Notes under the pieces: generated by a model | Databases searched by the model: none | What the model saw: only the letters and a program-made list of their open reading frames with translations | Told to the model about the DNA's origin: nothing | Shown: piece after piece, positions 23,501 to 38,209 of the stretch | Layout of the letters: each line of letters starts with the position of its first letter | Numbering within the stretch: the stretch's first letter is position 1 | Assembly: GCA_963556255.1 (NCBI GenBank) | Contig: OY744616.1 | Coordinates: 28,980,408-29,044,407 of the forward strand | Reading direction: 5' to 3' | DNA: 64,000 bases | DNA from: Allolobophora icterica | Lineage: Eukaryota > Annelida > Clitellata > Crassiclitellata > Lumbricidae | Position numbers and translations under genes: made by a program

Positions 23501-26500
23501 ACTCTTCTTCATCGATACTATTGATAGTATTTAACCATATTCTTACTTCATAGTAACATCAACACCTGAGATCAAGGATTGCAGAATACAAGTATTCAGT
23601 TCCGCCTCAAATCTGTTGAAGGAAGCATACTGCGCTGCGAACGGATACAACACTTCGGTTAACTGGATAAATACCGTTTCAATAGGAGATGTAAGAGCCA
23701 TTTGGGATGCATGGTATGAAAATGCTCCTCTGCTTCCAGGAAATCCACCCGTTGACTATATCGTTGGCGCACCAATAACCATCGGTGTTACTAAAGCCAG
23801 CTTTAACATAACCCTGCTTTCAAATGGACAGGGTAAGTAAAGTCTCACGTGCTTCTAAACAGTTTAGTGAGGTTTATAAAATAAGAATAAGAAGCAAATA
23901 TTTCCAATATTGCAAGAAATATGAATCATAAATACTGGCAATTAAATATTTTGAAGATGTGACTTCGCATCTGGAGATGTTGCATTTGCCGTTTGAAATC
24001 TTGAACCTGACTTTCTGCCGATCTCATATCGCAAGAGTCCTTTGAAAAGTGTTTAACTTTACGTAGTGTATATATTCAATGCAACACAATACAAGACAAA
24101 CGATTATAATCTATACACTACGGTGCAATTAAATAGATATGTCAATATAGAAAGCTAATGCTGAAGGAATGCTGGCATTTAACAGTGCATCTCAGATATG
24201 TATGGAATTCCGTTTTATCATCTATGAAATTAGAAAAATCGGTTACGGCAGTAAAGGCCGATCGTTGTGACGTTAAGGCTAGATACAATATGAGGGAATT
24301 ATTACTGTTAACTCGAAAAAATATCCTACCCAAATGTTTATAACCTAGGTCTTAGAACCCTCTGCTGATGTTTCGCACCGATTTGGTTTTGTGTTACCAC
24401 AGAGAACTCACTCAAGTATTTTGTGAAGTAACGGCTTGGTTGAGGTTAATTTCCCTTCTGGAAATGTGTAAAATTATTATTATGAATTTATTAAGCGCCT
24501 CTATCTAATGGCTAAGCAACAAACGATGGCGCCAAGCATTTGTGAGAGAAGGACTTGCCCAAGGTCCCTACACAGTAACCATCTCTGGGAAGGTTCGAAC
24601 CCGTACTCTGCGCGTTACAAGGCAAGCATTCTAACTAGTCAGCTACCGTGTCTCACAAATAAGTAAAATAGTAAATGCCAGAATTGATAACTTTAGTTAT
24701 GCAAACGCTATTCAGCAGATACTCTGAAACTATGTTCTTTAAAAACCTATGAATAAAGTGTTGAGCATAATCAAGACAAATCTGTATTAGATTTGTTAAC
24801 GTGTTTTGTAGTTCACGCGGAAAAATGTTCTACCCCAGCAGAAACTCCACCTCTAAAGACCGCTGTGCAATGCAATGTCGCTAGTAATTGGAACGGATAC
24901 GGATTTCCCACTCCACAGCATAATATGAAGTACGTTTACATGCTGCCACAATGTATTTTATTTTTCGCTCGAAAGCAGCCTTTGTAGTTGCAATAATAGT
25001 TCCAAATTCATTATTATAAAATAGCATGACATTATGTTACATCATGTGACGTGAGTCAATTTAACTCAATCTAGCACAAATCAATTTTATCCGACACAAA
25101 TTCAGTTTATGAAGAAGCGATAGAATTTTAGAGAGAAGCTGTGTTAGGTGGCGAGAGTAGGCCCTATTGTTAACATTCAAATTACTATTAGCACGCCTCC
25201 ATAGACAACTATTTTTCAGCAATATTTAGCACCACCGGTAGGCCTATCTGAAGCAATGAATTAAGTAGGCTACACAACGCATCTTTATTAAGCAGTGTTT
25301 AATCTAGACGTCTTTGGGGGAGGAAAGTCCCCCAGGATTTCCCCCCAGGATTGAAGTTTCCCCCACCAGAGGCAAGGAATATTATAATGTAGAGACCTTT
25401 TGGGGAGGAAAAATCCCCCCAGGATACATGCTTCCCCCAGAGGTGATTAACAACGTTTTTTGACAGATGAATTCCTTAGAAAAAGGTCATCAACGTTTCT
25501 CCTATAGAAAAGTGTTAAAAGTCGGACGAAAGACTTTAAAAAAAGTCATCAACTGTTTTGAAGATGAAATTATTTAAAGTCTGAAACTTTTTAAAGATGG
25601 ATGAAATAACCCCAAAAAATCTTGTGTAAATTCGTAGGTCCCCCAGGAACCTTGTTCCCTTCCCCCCCTCAGAAGAGGGGAACTAGATTAAACACTGTTC
25701 ATTACGTGAAGTCTACGAAAGAATTCGAGCAGATCTGGGACAATCCATACAATCACACTCGGTCGAGCGTGTTCTTGTCATAATGGTATTCATTATCCCA
25801 TTCTGTAGCATCAAGCCAGTCGAGACAGCTAAACCAGTGGATTTCAAACTTTTGAACCAGGGACCCTTATCTTTTCTAGGCAAAATAACAGGCAGACTAT
25901 TTCCACAGTAGCCTACAAGCTTGCTTATGACAATGACGGCTATTATAAAACAAAAAGTAACATTGAATAAATTGTTGTTAACTTCCTGCAATATTTATGG
26001 AACACAGCCATATTTTAAGAATCAGTAACATCAGTTTCGTCAAAAAACAGTAATGTCAGTGTTTATTTACGTCACTTTAGCACACATAGAATGACTACCA
26101 GCAGCGTCATAAAATTTACGTTGTGATCGAATACCCAATCGGACCCTTATTGATCATACAGTTACAGGCGTACTATAAGTAGTGCATGAATTTGAAAACA
26201 CAGGTTGTTAATGCTAAAACGATGCCATGTTAATCACAGTTAATGAATATTTTCAGAACGTTTTCGCGGACCCCGCCATATTCTTCGCGGACCCCTCTTG
26301 GTCCGCGAACCACAGTTTCAAAAGCGCTGAGCTAAAGTCGGACAATACTAGCGCTAACACGTCGGCCAATCACACACCAAGACATAGCCATGTTAGCGAA
26401 GCACAGAGGCCCAGTCCCCAAGTGTTTGAGTCATCACTCACGTCAGGCATAATAGTATGCAAACGCGATAAAGACGTGATTGAGCTTGTCTGTAACTTGC

Positions 26501-29500
26501 TGACACGTCAGTTTTACCTTGTTACTATAAAATCATTCTCACCTTGTTACATTTCACCTTAGCCCACACGCTCAGTAATGTCTTAGTGTGTGAAAACTTT
26601 TCTACAGTTGGGATAAAAGCATATGCAATTTACAGTGATGGGCACCAACTACTTACCTAGTAGTTATAACTACTTCCTAACTACTTTCGAAAAGGTAGTT
26701 ATAACTACTGTTTAACTACTTTAGATGACAAGTAGTTATAACTAGTTTTGCTAACTACCAGATTCGTAGTTAACTACTTTTCAAACTACTTTCTATAGGC
26801 CTAGTTATGTTACGGTGCACTGATACTCACCTAGTTGCATGAGAATTTATTGTCTGTATTAATTACTGATATTCAACACAAGCAATAAAAAAGGTAAAAA
26901 AAAACAAGTGGCAAGGGACAAATCTAATTGTAACGAATTACACCATATAGCCTATCAAACAAACTAACAAGGGACATGAACTGCTAGAACATGCTACAAG
27001 GCAACCTGATGTGTTCATTGTCTAAACAGTAACAAATGCCAAATTGTTAAAACTAGGCCGACTAAAATGTCTAACTTACAAAGTCTGCCACTGTTAAAAC
27101 TCTTAGCATATTTAAGAGGACGTAGATGGTATACCGCTAGAACAGCTCTTCAAGAAGGCCATCCTGTCGAACAGTTTGTCCGACATTCTGCATCTTCTAG
27201 GGGTATCATGCCAAAACGCTAAGAAAGACGTTCAACTGTGGCGCTGTTCGGCAGCATTGAATTGGCTTTCTGGAATGGCGATGATTTTAACTTGTTGATG
27301 TTAAGGTGAATCTAAACCGTTATTACTGGCATTGTCACTAAAATGCATAATAGGGCCTACTACTGGATTTATAAAGCTTCAGCCATTGGCCTAATGGCCT
27401 ACAGCGAATCAGATGTTAGGGCAGAAAGTCTTTGTTTACGTATAAGTAAGCAGCGAAATTATATAATAGGGCCTACTTTATATTTCACGATATTTCGAAA
27501 ATTTTATTCAAATGGATTTCTGGATTAAGTATTTAGGTAATTAAAAATAAAATAAAAACTTCAACAAGTCTTCTGTCGTCTGCTCTATTTGGCCGATGGT
27601 TTGCCTTAACTGAGCGATAATCCGAACTTTCACAGCCCATTAGCTATCCAGTAACTACCAATAGAGATTACTGGGCAAGTGGGCATTGTCCAACACCTTC
27701 TAGACCTGTGCTGTCTAGATGGCAATGCATTGTCACACAAACCAATGACCACACGCAGTTCAAGATAGGAAGCCCAAATTGCTAATAGCAAAATGATATA
27801 GCACTATTACTTAAAATATTTATGGACAACGTCCAAATTACAGAAGTTCTTGTAAGATGGAGCTAGCTAAAGTAAATACTAAACAGGAAAAATGTAGTTA
27901 ATACGAAATATAGTTGTTAGCTACAAACTATTTGACAAAAATTGTTATAACAATTTTTTAAGCTACTTCTTAAAAAGTAGTTATAACTACTAGACAACTA
28001 CCTTTATAGTAGTTATAACTACTAGTTAGTAACTACAATAGTTAAAAGTGCCCATCACTGGCAATTTAATAAACACAGTGAAAATCAAAATAAAATAGAA
28101 TTTAAACTGCATGTAGATTATGGATTGGCTTAGTTGAGTCTGCCTGCATTTAATCCAGCAAAAATAGTCGGTAATCCTAAAACATTTGCGTAGAAACAAA
28201 AGTATGTAAATTCTTGATCAATTCCTGGAAGCAGCTGTCATCGCCAAACTCTTTCACAATCTACCACAATGAACGAAAGATCACTACGTTAAAACTTAGT
28301 AGGCCTTAATTATAAGTATCCAGACGTCAGTTACGCTTCTGTCGAGATTGTCCCCTCTGTCTGTAACATGAAATTAGAGGTATACTCGATCAATGCAAAT
28401 CGTAACGAAGTTCCCCGTTTCTAGAATTATTTTATGCCTGCGCTGCTGTCAAATGATCTACCCCGATTTGTATATTACTTTAATAACTTCTTTTATGATG
28501 TGTTCTTAAATCATAAGTTCACAAACCAGAGTTATAGTTTCGGTCTCAACGTCTCGTTCCCGGGACATATTTACAAAACGTCGCAATTTGGTCTTATGAC
28601 GGAAAGTGCAGACACAGTCGTTACATGAAATTCCTCTGTTGTTTCAGCTTTAGGGTAACCGTTTATGCGTGGCTTGGAGGTCAGAAGCAAGTCATTATCA
28701 GCGGTGGTGGTGCTCCAGTTCAAACATTTGTAGGAACGCCTTCTTCTCGGAGTGCTATTTTTCAATTTGATTTAAGGCCACCTGTCCACTGTCTCTCTAA
28801 TAAAACGGAAAGCGGCAACTGCCAGTACTTTGCCATATACCTGGATCAAGATATAAGAACGGTACGTTATGTTTCAATAACTGATATGGCTCATATGCAT
28901 TTTAATAAGCCCAGCATATACAATTAGTTGCAACCAGAGTAACAAGTGCGCAAAGGTTTCAGTATCTGCGAAAGCGAAGGGGAATTAGCAAACCCAGATA
29001 AAAGAAAACTAAGAATGTCAGGTGAGCAAGCATCAATGAAAGGTTAACATATTCCATGGATAAGAGAGGCTATACTTCGAAATGAGAGCAAATTTGTAAG
29101 ACCTTTGTCTACATGTTAGTGAAATTGAGGCTAAAATAATTATCACACAGGATCATCGACAGTCCGCGGAACATTTTGAGCTCATTTGCGAGGTCACTTC
29201 TGCCTTAAAACATCTGAAATCACTGATAAACATGTGGAATTTATTAAATTTTAACTCAATATTTAGCGTTCAGGCCACATCCAATTAAAACGTTGTTGAG
29301 AGGCACTGCATCGTTCTAGAGAGTCTTTATCCGAAAAGGCACTACATTAAGTGACGTCATTCGCACAAATATACGCGCATACGTACATAACTTAGTTTGT
29401 TCTACGGATTGTAGGCATACACTGTGTCTCAATTGAACTGATACCCTTTTTATTTTGGCAATAAATTTGAATGTTCATAACTTTGAAACCTGTTGATACA

Positions 29501-32500
29501 ATTTGATGAAATTTTCAGAAAATATTGATAATTTATCTCTCTTTCAATATTTGAAATTTTATTGAGTTATTTTTAGAATTGGCAGATTTATTGCCAAACA
29601 AAAAGTGTATCAGTTCAATTGAGACACAGTGTATAATATATCATATATCATATCATATATCATATCATATTATGTCATATCATGCCATATCATTTCATAT
29701 CATATATCATGTATCATGTATTGTATATCATATATCGTGTGCAATGTACCATTTATCATATCATGTATCACATCATGCATCATATTTTTCATATCATATA
29801 TCATGCCATATACCATCTCCTATATCATATATCATACATCACATTGTTTCATATCATGTCATTATATTCTCTTTGTGCCGTCGGCTCTAGGAGCCCTAGC
29901 GATCGTCATGCCACACAGTCTCCGTTGCCGTCTTGCTACTTCTCCCAGTAGCCCTTGAGTCGCGCTTTGGCCTGGGAGTCCCACCTCAGCGCTCCGGCCT
30001 GGGAGTCCCTCCATCCGCGACCATCGGCGTGGTTTGGTGTGTGGCATGACGATTTTCTTGGCATGATTAACAGGGGTGGTTTGCCATTGCCTTCCCCTGG
30101 TTTTGCCTGCCGTGCCCGTTCGTTCCCCCTCCTAGGAAGAGTACTTCCCAGGAAGGGTACTAACGGTCCGCACCACGAGAAGGTGGGCATGGAGGACTTT
30201 GGTTCACCAGCCCAGGTCGGATCCGAGTCTACGCTCATCAGAGTCGTCGGTCAGGTCGCCTCCCTGCTTTACTCTGTACCAGAGTGACTGGTGAACCTTT
30301 GCGGACTATTAAACTTATTAAATTAGTTTATATTACATCATATCATATTATGTCACATAATCATGTCAAATCATATCATGTCATTATTGTATATCATATT
30401 ATTTGATGAACATGTTGCACAGGATCCCAGTATCGAACCAAAGTTCTACAATTGGACAGATGACGGATCTGGAATCGACAGATTCAATGTGAAAATATAT
30501 AGGATGTCAAACAATGGTGCTAATCAGTTAGACACTACTGGAGATCCACTTTCAGGTTCAGAACAGAATATTTACCCAAATGGAAATGACTACCTCTACA
30601 TTATGAGCCAGGAGTCGGGAGTCTATTCCATTGTACTCACCGTTTATGATCGAGCAGGTAATACAGCTATGGCCAGGAAGCTATTCATTTACAACAAAGA
30701 TTCTAAATTGGGTATTGATCCTAACAGTCCGGTCTACCTCAAGGAAGCCAATCCGTCGACGAACTACACCTGGTTAACAAACTTCGACAATCCCAGAGAT
30801 GGAGCAAACATTCCTCTGACCGTGACCTGGAAAAATCACTTTAAAAGTAACGCACAATTTTCCGGTGAGTGGGCTTTGCCAGCTAAACCATGGGGTGCGA
30901 ACGATGGAATTGACGACAGATACAAAACCAAATACGGTCGTCGCTCAATAGATGCGATCCAGACACTTAGAGATGGCATTGCTTCCTATGCCGTGGCTTA
31001 CGTGCTGGACCAAAGTGGTGGAGGTAGAGGACTTTCACCGCCAAGCTGGGTCATAATAAATGCCACGAATGACAACTACCAACTTCCAATTAATCAAAGT
31101 CTTTCCGATGGAAATACTATTGTTGTATGGGTTCAAGCAACAGATGCGGCATTCGGTACTGCGATTGAAAAACTTGTCATTGGTGTAGACAGAACTCCAC
31201 CAGAAGTCAAACAGCAATCGTATAAATTAAAGACAGGACAATATAACACAAACACAAGGTAAGAAATTATACTTTTAATTGGTTACCTTAATTTACTACT
31301 TTTACTTCTATTAACCATCATGTCTGATTTGGTGTAACTGATGGTGTTCAGCTATCATGAGTTGGTGAAATCAAGTTTAGACGCATCCTTCGGAAATCAG
31401 TATTATGAGCTTAGAATTTGCTCAAGCTTTATTTAAACAGAGGCTCAAAACCTCGCACTCCCGGATATAAGCACAGAGCTCAACCAATCGGCTGCCATGT
31501 CATACAAACAGATGCATTTCTTAATGTCCTTTTAGGTGATAAAGAAAGTTTTTTTTATTATAAACATTGCGCTATATAAATAATCAGAAACACCCATGCA
31601 TCAACTATTGGTAATACTCTTTCAGTTTGATCATCAATGTCGTGGATCGAGAAAGTGGCATAGCAAACATAACCTACAGAATCTTTGCTTCAGGACTGTC
31701 ATTGCCCTTGGCAGTGGCTAACCCTCGGAAGAGAGCTACGCCCAGCAATCGAGCAAAAAGGGTAAGGCTTATCTGCGACGGTAAGCTCTTACGCAGAGTA
31801 AATAATAAACTTAAGGACTTCTCCATTTTGATTTTATATAGTGAGTGAGTAAGTGAGTGAGCTAGCAAGCGAGTGAATGAGCGAGTATGTGATTATTATA
31901 TGTATCTAACTAAGTAGGGGCCTAACTGACTAATTATGTACTACAAACTACTTACATTAATACGTACATGTACACATACACACATGCATACATACACACA
32001 TACACACACATGCATACATACACATACATACGTATACACGTGGATGCATATATCAATATATACACTCTTGCATGCTGGCTTAGATGCATCACACACACAT
32101 AAATACAATGTTGTCGACCATTGTCCTTGGTCATCATCTCATCATGTGTATTTAAGTAAGTTAACAAGTAAGTATATACATGTGTATGTTTAGATGTCTG
32201 TGTGTATGATGTATGTATGAATGTATGAACGTATGCATGCTAGTATGCATTGATGTGCACATTTCAGTGTGGCTAATTGTATGTCTTTCCCACAGGAACT
32301 GATGACACCGTGTTATGCAAACGACACAACTTGCTATTGCATTCCACAAGGAGATTGCTTCGATTGCATTCAGACGATTGACATCGACAACTGTGCAATC
32401 GATCGATATGCCGGACAGTACTTCAGAGTACAGTATACTGTATGGAATCTCGCTGGTGGAAGTTCGATCGAACAAAGTCTCGACGTAAGTGCATAGTGTT

Positions 32501-35500
32501 TATCCATTCAACTTATATGAAATTAAATGTGCTCTCGTTGCACAATATTGACACACTGATTATGTGATTATGAGAAATAAGCAGATCCTTTAAGAACATA
32601 ATAGCCTAGATCCTTTGACAAAATAATAGCTACAACACAAGCATTATTGTTCGTTTAATGAGTTGAACTGAAGATTATTTAGTTAATTGTTTTCATATGT
32701 TTAACTTTGCAGCTTGGGTTTCAATCGACCAATGAAATACCTTGTCGACCAGCGGGTAACAATTTTTGTCAGTGTTTTCCCATTTGCGGTGGTTGCATCT
32801 CTTGCCACGATGATAGTGTTTCCATTATTTAGAAACTAATCTATTTAATAATCTTCTTTTAATAATATTCGTTTAATATTTTCAAACTGACAATTACGCA
32901 GTATGATTAAAAATCAATATGAACGGATGATCACAAGTTATTACAGGAGTCGAATTTTAACTGCAGACAGCAGCCACACAAGGCGCCCATCACGTCCTAC
33001 ATCTCATTTTAACAACGCGCCATCTCGCGAATGATAGGCTGAGTGGGACTTTTAAGAGGTTTGACCACAGTCTTGACTGCGACGCCAGTCAGGACAACCG
33101 ATTTTTAATATTCCTCTTTCACAATCGACTCGGTTGAAAATCAGCCATAAATGAGTCAGATGAGTGCATACTGGATGAATGGATGACACAGGAATACAGA
33201 GGGCTTGCCGTTCCTCGTATAAGCTTACCCAGGCTGAAAATCAAGTTATTAACTTTTCGAAACTTACCAGTTTTCCCAGCAGCTAATCATTTTCAGTCTC
33301 ACAGCCACAAAACTACATCGTAATAAGTAAAGTATTTATGCAATTGAGAAGCACACATTTTTCTGGAAAAAAATCATCTTAATATTTCAACCTAAAATTT
33401 TCAAAGGTGATAATTTTATTTACAATAATTGAGGTGCTTCGTTGGCTGTCTAAATTTTTTAATGTAATGAATTGTATTGCGTCGCTAAATGTTTAAGCCC
33501 CATATTTTATTGAAAAGCAGTTGCTAGCATGTATTTTAGTTTCATAGCTCTCAATTGCATAAGGCGTTGAAGGACTAAATTATTTTGCACAATAATCAGT
33601 TTCCGTCTATCGAGTAGATACAAAGCAGTTAAGCTTGTTCACTGTCTGTAAACTTGCTCACTAAGAGCATCAGTTTTTAGAGTCTGGCTCATGTACAGAG
33701 CTTCATAAAATGATGTAAGCTTGTCGGCTTAAGTAAGTGTACATCGCCATGAAGGCGCGACAGATTAACAATACTTTAATGCTTTATAATTTTAGGTGGG
33801 CTGTCGGGCGGTGCAATAGCTGGAATTGTTATTGGTAAGATCATCAATTAGCCTAACTACATCATAATAGCTATTTTACGACATTTAAATTAACTGATTC
33901 AACAGAATTCATGTGTCATTTCTTAAATACAGGGGCGTCCATTCCCACTGAGTCATTGGAGCAACTTCCCCTTCCCCTCTTTTTCCCCCTCGCCCTTCAT
34001 TCCCTCTGACAGATCTTCCTCCTATTTCTTGGATGGAGCATTTGCTCCACGGTTTCTATGGTGTAGACGCCCCTGCTTAAATAGGTAGTCTTTATGAAAT
34101 TATAATACATAAAATTATTTTAATTTCCCTAGATCTTCTTCAATTATATTAATTGGTTCAAAGTTGACAACAGCATCATTAATAATTGATATTAAGTATG
34201 CCTATCATTATATTTACTTTTCCTCGTGTTGATGAAAGTATTAAAATAATATGCTCAAATCAGTAGGTTATTAATTGAGTCCTCTAATTTTTGTTTAATA
34301 TGTAGACACTGTTTGACTGACATTTAGGTGTCATACTTGGACTTATATTGCTCATTATCCTAATCATCATCCTTGTGATGCTGGTTCGAATCTACTACTA
34401 CAAGAAACCTATGCCAAGACGTTTTAACGACATGCGTCAGACGTTTCGTAGAAACGTCGGAAAGAGCTACGAAGATGAAAATGCCGCTTACGAGAGCTCT
34501 GGTGCAATTTCAGGAATTGTCAACAAGGTAAGCACCCAATGGATAAAAAATACGTTAACCATCCGTGTTGTATGGCCTTATGTTGACCTATAACCTACAT
34601 ATGAACTACTGAGCAAGTAAAGCAGATGCATTTGTGGTGTGCTTGCAACTTGCAACACTTTATATACGGTATATAGGCACGAGAATGTCAAAAGGTTTAC
34701 CTACTACATGGCATTTCAGGGCTTCTACTGCATGGAGCAACAAAGCATATTTCTTAGTATTTGTAATGGACCAAAATCTTATCTGATCTTATCTGGACCA
34801 CAAGCGACTTTTCTTTAGATTAGAGTCTCTAAAGAGTCGCAAACTGTTCATTCTCTTAAGAACTGTAACATCGTCTAGTATTATATTTTCTGTAGCTTCC
34901 TACCAGACACTGTATAAATTTCCAGGTACTTGCCGACATATGTGCATGACACGATAGCCAATTGGTTCGAGCACTAGCCGTGTAATGCGGAGTTTGTGGG
35001 TTCGAACCTCCTTAAGACGAGAACTGAAGCAATTCCTTCAGGCACAACTTCTTAGCCTCACACACTGATGATATGTCATTATATAATGGTGCTTGATAAA
35101 TGAAGGGATAATATTATGGATGATGTTGCATTGATATTTCAGCTCAGCGTCAAATTCAAGAGAGCGAGCACTAAAGGCAAGGACATGGATGACGACGATT
35201 ACATCTACACAGGGTCAGAAGCCATTCGCAACAACTCGACGCACATCCAAAGGAAGAATCTCCAGATGGACGACACCATCTCGAATGAGGGTCGCTTCGC
35301 AGTCATCAAGAAGGCTCACCTTCAGGATGGAAACGAAAGAAAAGTGGTGGCCGTTAAAGCTCTTAGAAGTAAGCACGTGCGAACGTTTCTGTTATCGAAT
35401 TAACACTTTTCAATTCGCAAGAGTGTTTTAAGACCATGGATCACTGTTCCGTTTTACTTCAGACTTTATGCTTTTCCTTTGTTCTTCATTCTCACAAGTC

Positions 35501-36761
35501 GATCAGTGAGACGAAAAGGCGATGTGTCAAAAGCATAAGCTTCTACAATTGCAGTCGACACACACAAAAGATGTTCATGAAGGTTTTTCTATGTCGATCC
35601 TATATACGTCGCCCGTTTTAATACATGCGCCTAACCATAGCATTAACGTGTTCGTGGCATTATTTTCTGTGTCTTGTCTTTGTTCTCTCCATGTAGCTTC
35701 TCTCTTTCCATTTGAAGCTTATGCATCATTGTTGCTTATTTGCTTATCTTCATATGCGACTAAATTTAGTTGTAAACTGGATTATTATAGTGTTCGTTAT
35801 TTTATTAGATTATTTAGAAATCTCACCTACATTTCAACCACTTATTTTTCTGTCCAGGTGGATTCTCGGCAGGAGATGTTAAACTGATGGAGGAAAAGAT
35901 CCAGTTCTTGTCGGGAGTTCCTCGCCATGCTAACATCGTCAACTTCTTGGGAGCTTCAGAGGAGGAGAACAACGGAGGTAATCACATTCTTCGACACGTT
36001 GTCAATCTCCATCCTTGCATTATAATTTAGTGTGAATCACCTAAACGAGATACGAGTACATCAGAAATTATATCAGAAGCATATCAGTATATCGGATATC
36101 AGAAACTCTATATTTATTTATGAAGGTGATAATGATTACGAAATGTTCATTTCTATATATAGCGCGTAAGTTTAGCCATTCTAAAATCATATTATATTTT
36201 GCGTTTTCAATTTCAATTCAATTCAAAGCCATATATTGAATTTGCAACAATTCTGCAACTAACCTTCGAAAATGTAAGCTAAAAGTACTGTTTTTTGTGT
36301 AATTGCTCATACTTCAACCAAATTGTACAAAGTCCTGCATTAACCTTATGCAGTTAATACTATAATTCCACGTCAGGTCACAAACACATGGATTATTAAG
36401 AAATCGACAATGAACATACAAATTCATTGTATCATATTATATCATAAACTTATCACATGTAAAATGTGGAAGAATAAATATTTACATTTATGCTGTAAGC
36501 CAAACTAATGAGAACTGTGGTAATATGAACTCGTAGTAATATGAAATTATAAGTCACGTATGATGATTTTTAGGTCCAATAATGATTCTGGAGCACTGTT
36601 CGATGCCTCTGAAGGATTGGCTGAAGAACAACAGGAAAGTGACAAGTGAAGTTTTGGAGAGCATGTTGACCTTTACTCTGAACATCGCCAGAGGCGTTGA
36701 ACATCTCCACGAGAACAATGTAAGAGTCGGTTTCGAGCAATACACTTAATAATATAATAAT

Positions 36762-36798
<37 letters not shown>

Positions 36799-38158
36799 TT
36801 TTTTCTTTAATTAAGCGCCTGCTAACCGCAGTGCGATGTACAGTGAACATGTCATATAGTAGAAACGGCAGCCGCGCAGGGCGCCTTACATACATGTATA
36901 TAGTAGAAGCACATGATAACAGTTTTACAGGAGTCGAATACAACTGTTTTTAACGGCAGTCACACAGGGCGCCATCACGGCCTAACACTCACTTAACTAC
37001 CGCCGCCATCTAGCGAGTAGAAGGCTGAGTAAACCTTATGGAGGGCTACGGGATTCGATCTTGGTACCTTCTGCACTTCACGCCAATGTGTTATTCATTA
37101 CTTCCTCCCCCCCCCATAGTCGGAAACAATTCATGTAGACAGTATGTCTGGAATTTTAGGATGCATGAAGTAATCATAACCGACTTGTACTATTATGGTT
37201 AACATCCTCTGCTTTTCACCGCCCCTCTCTGTGGTGACGAGCTCGGCTGAGCGTAGCCGTGCCCACAATGTGACCCTACAATGTTCTGTTCTGGACCGTC
37301 TTCCGTGGTGATAATCTTAGTCATTATACTTATAATTTCTAAAGCGCTACTCTAAAGCTAAGTGCAAGGCACCATCTGATCAACGAACGCTGCAACTTTA
37401 AATTGTAAGAAATTGTGATTGTATCAAACAGATTAATTAACGCCTTTTCAAGATAGACGCCTCAGAGAAGGTGTGTTGAGAATGATAAGCTGAAAATATT
37501 CAGTTTATTGCACATTTCAGCTATTTTACGTCGGATTATTGTGAGTTAATCTGTGTGTGTATATTCGTTTATTATGCAAAACTGGTTGGCAAACCGCAAC
37601 AAGGAACATGAGACTAGATAAATAATAGAAAATAATAAAAATGAAGATATTCTTTTGACAACTGTGACAGAATCAATTGTTTCATAGCACACTGTTGTAC
37701 ATGTGACTAGTGAGAGTTTCTTAATCTAGAGTTACGTATGTTTGTTTGTTGCTTGGTAGATCATTCACCGTCGTCTGGCCGTGCGAAACGTTCTGCTGAC
37801 TCAGCAGTTTGGCGGATGGGTGGCTAAGCTTATCGGGTTCGGACCGAACAGAGAAGACAGCGAAGACAAGGCGAAGAAGGTAATTCTATCCGTCTGGCAA
37901 ACAGTAGAGAAGTCTTATGTGGTAATTAAGATTCATCGGAAACAGTGTGTGTGCGTGTGTGCGTGCGTGCGTGTGTGTGTGTGCATATAAGACAATAGTG
38001 CGTGAATAAATGATCAAAATCATAATACAGAGTCAATTCAGCATGTTTAAAGCCGCAATCGTCGGATCATAGACCAAGTGCGTCACTCAATCAACCATCG
38101 TGCGGCTAAAAACACTAGTGACGAAGGAAAAAGAGCAACAAAGACAGTATTATATAAT

Positions 38159-38209
<51 letters not shown>

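Noticed and set aside
29579..29958. His/Ser/Tyr/Ile-rich ORFs near 29.7 kb
   Set aside because: They are read through the degenerate CATAT array and the inserted GC-rich segment.
32713..32832. Gene 2 ending at the TAG at 32830-32832 as a secreted form
   Set aside because: The in-frame GTGTTT donor at 32816 joins exactly into the transmembrane exon, and the downstream kinase exons continue in phase. A secreted isoform by intron retention remains possible but has no support here.
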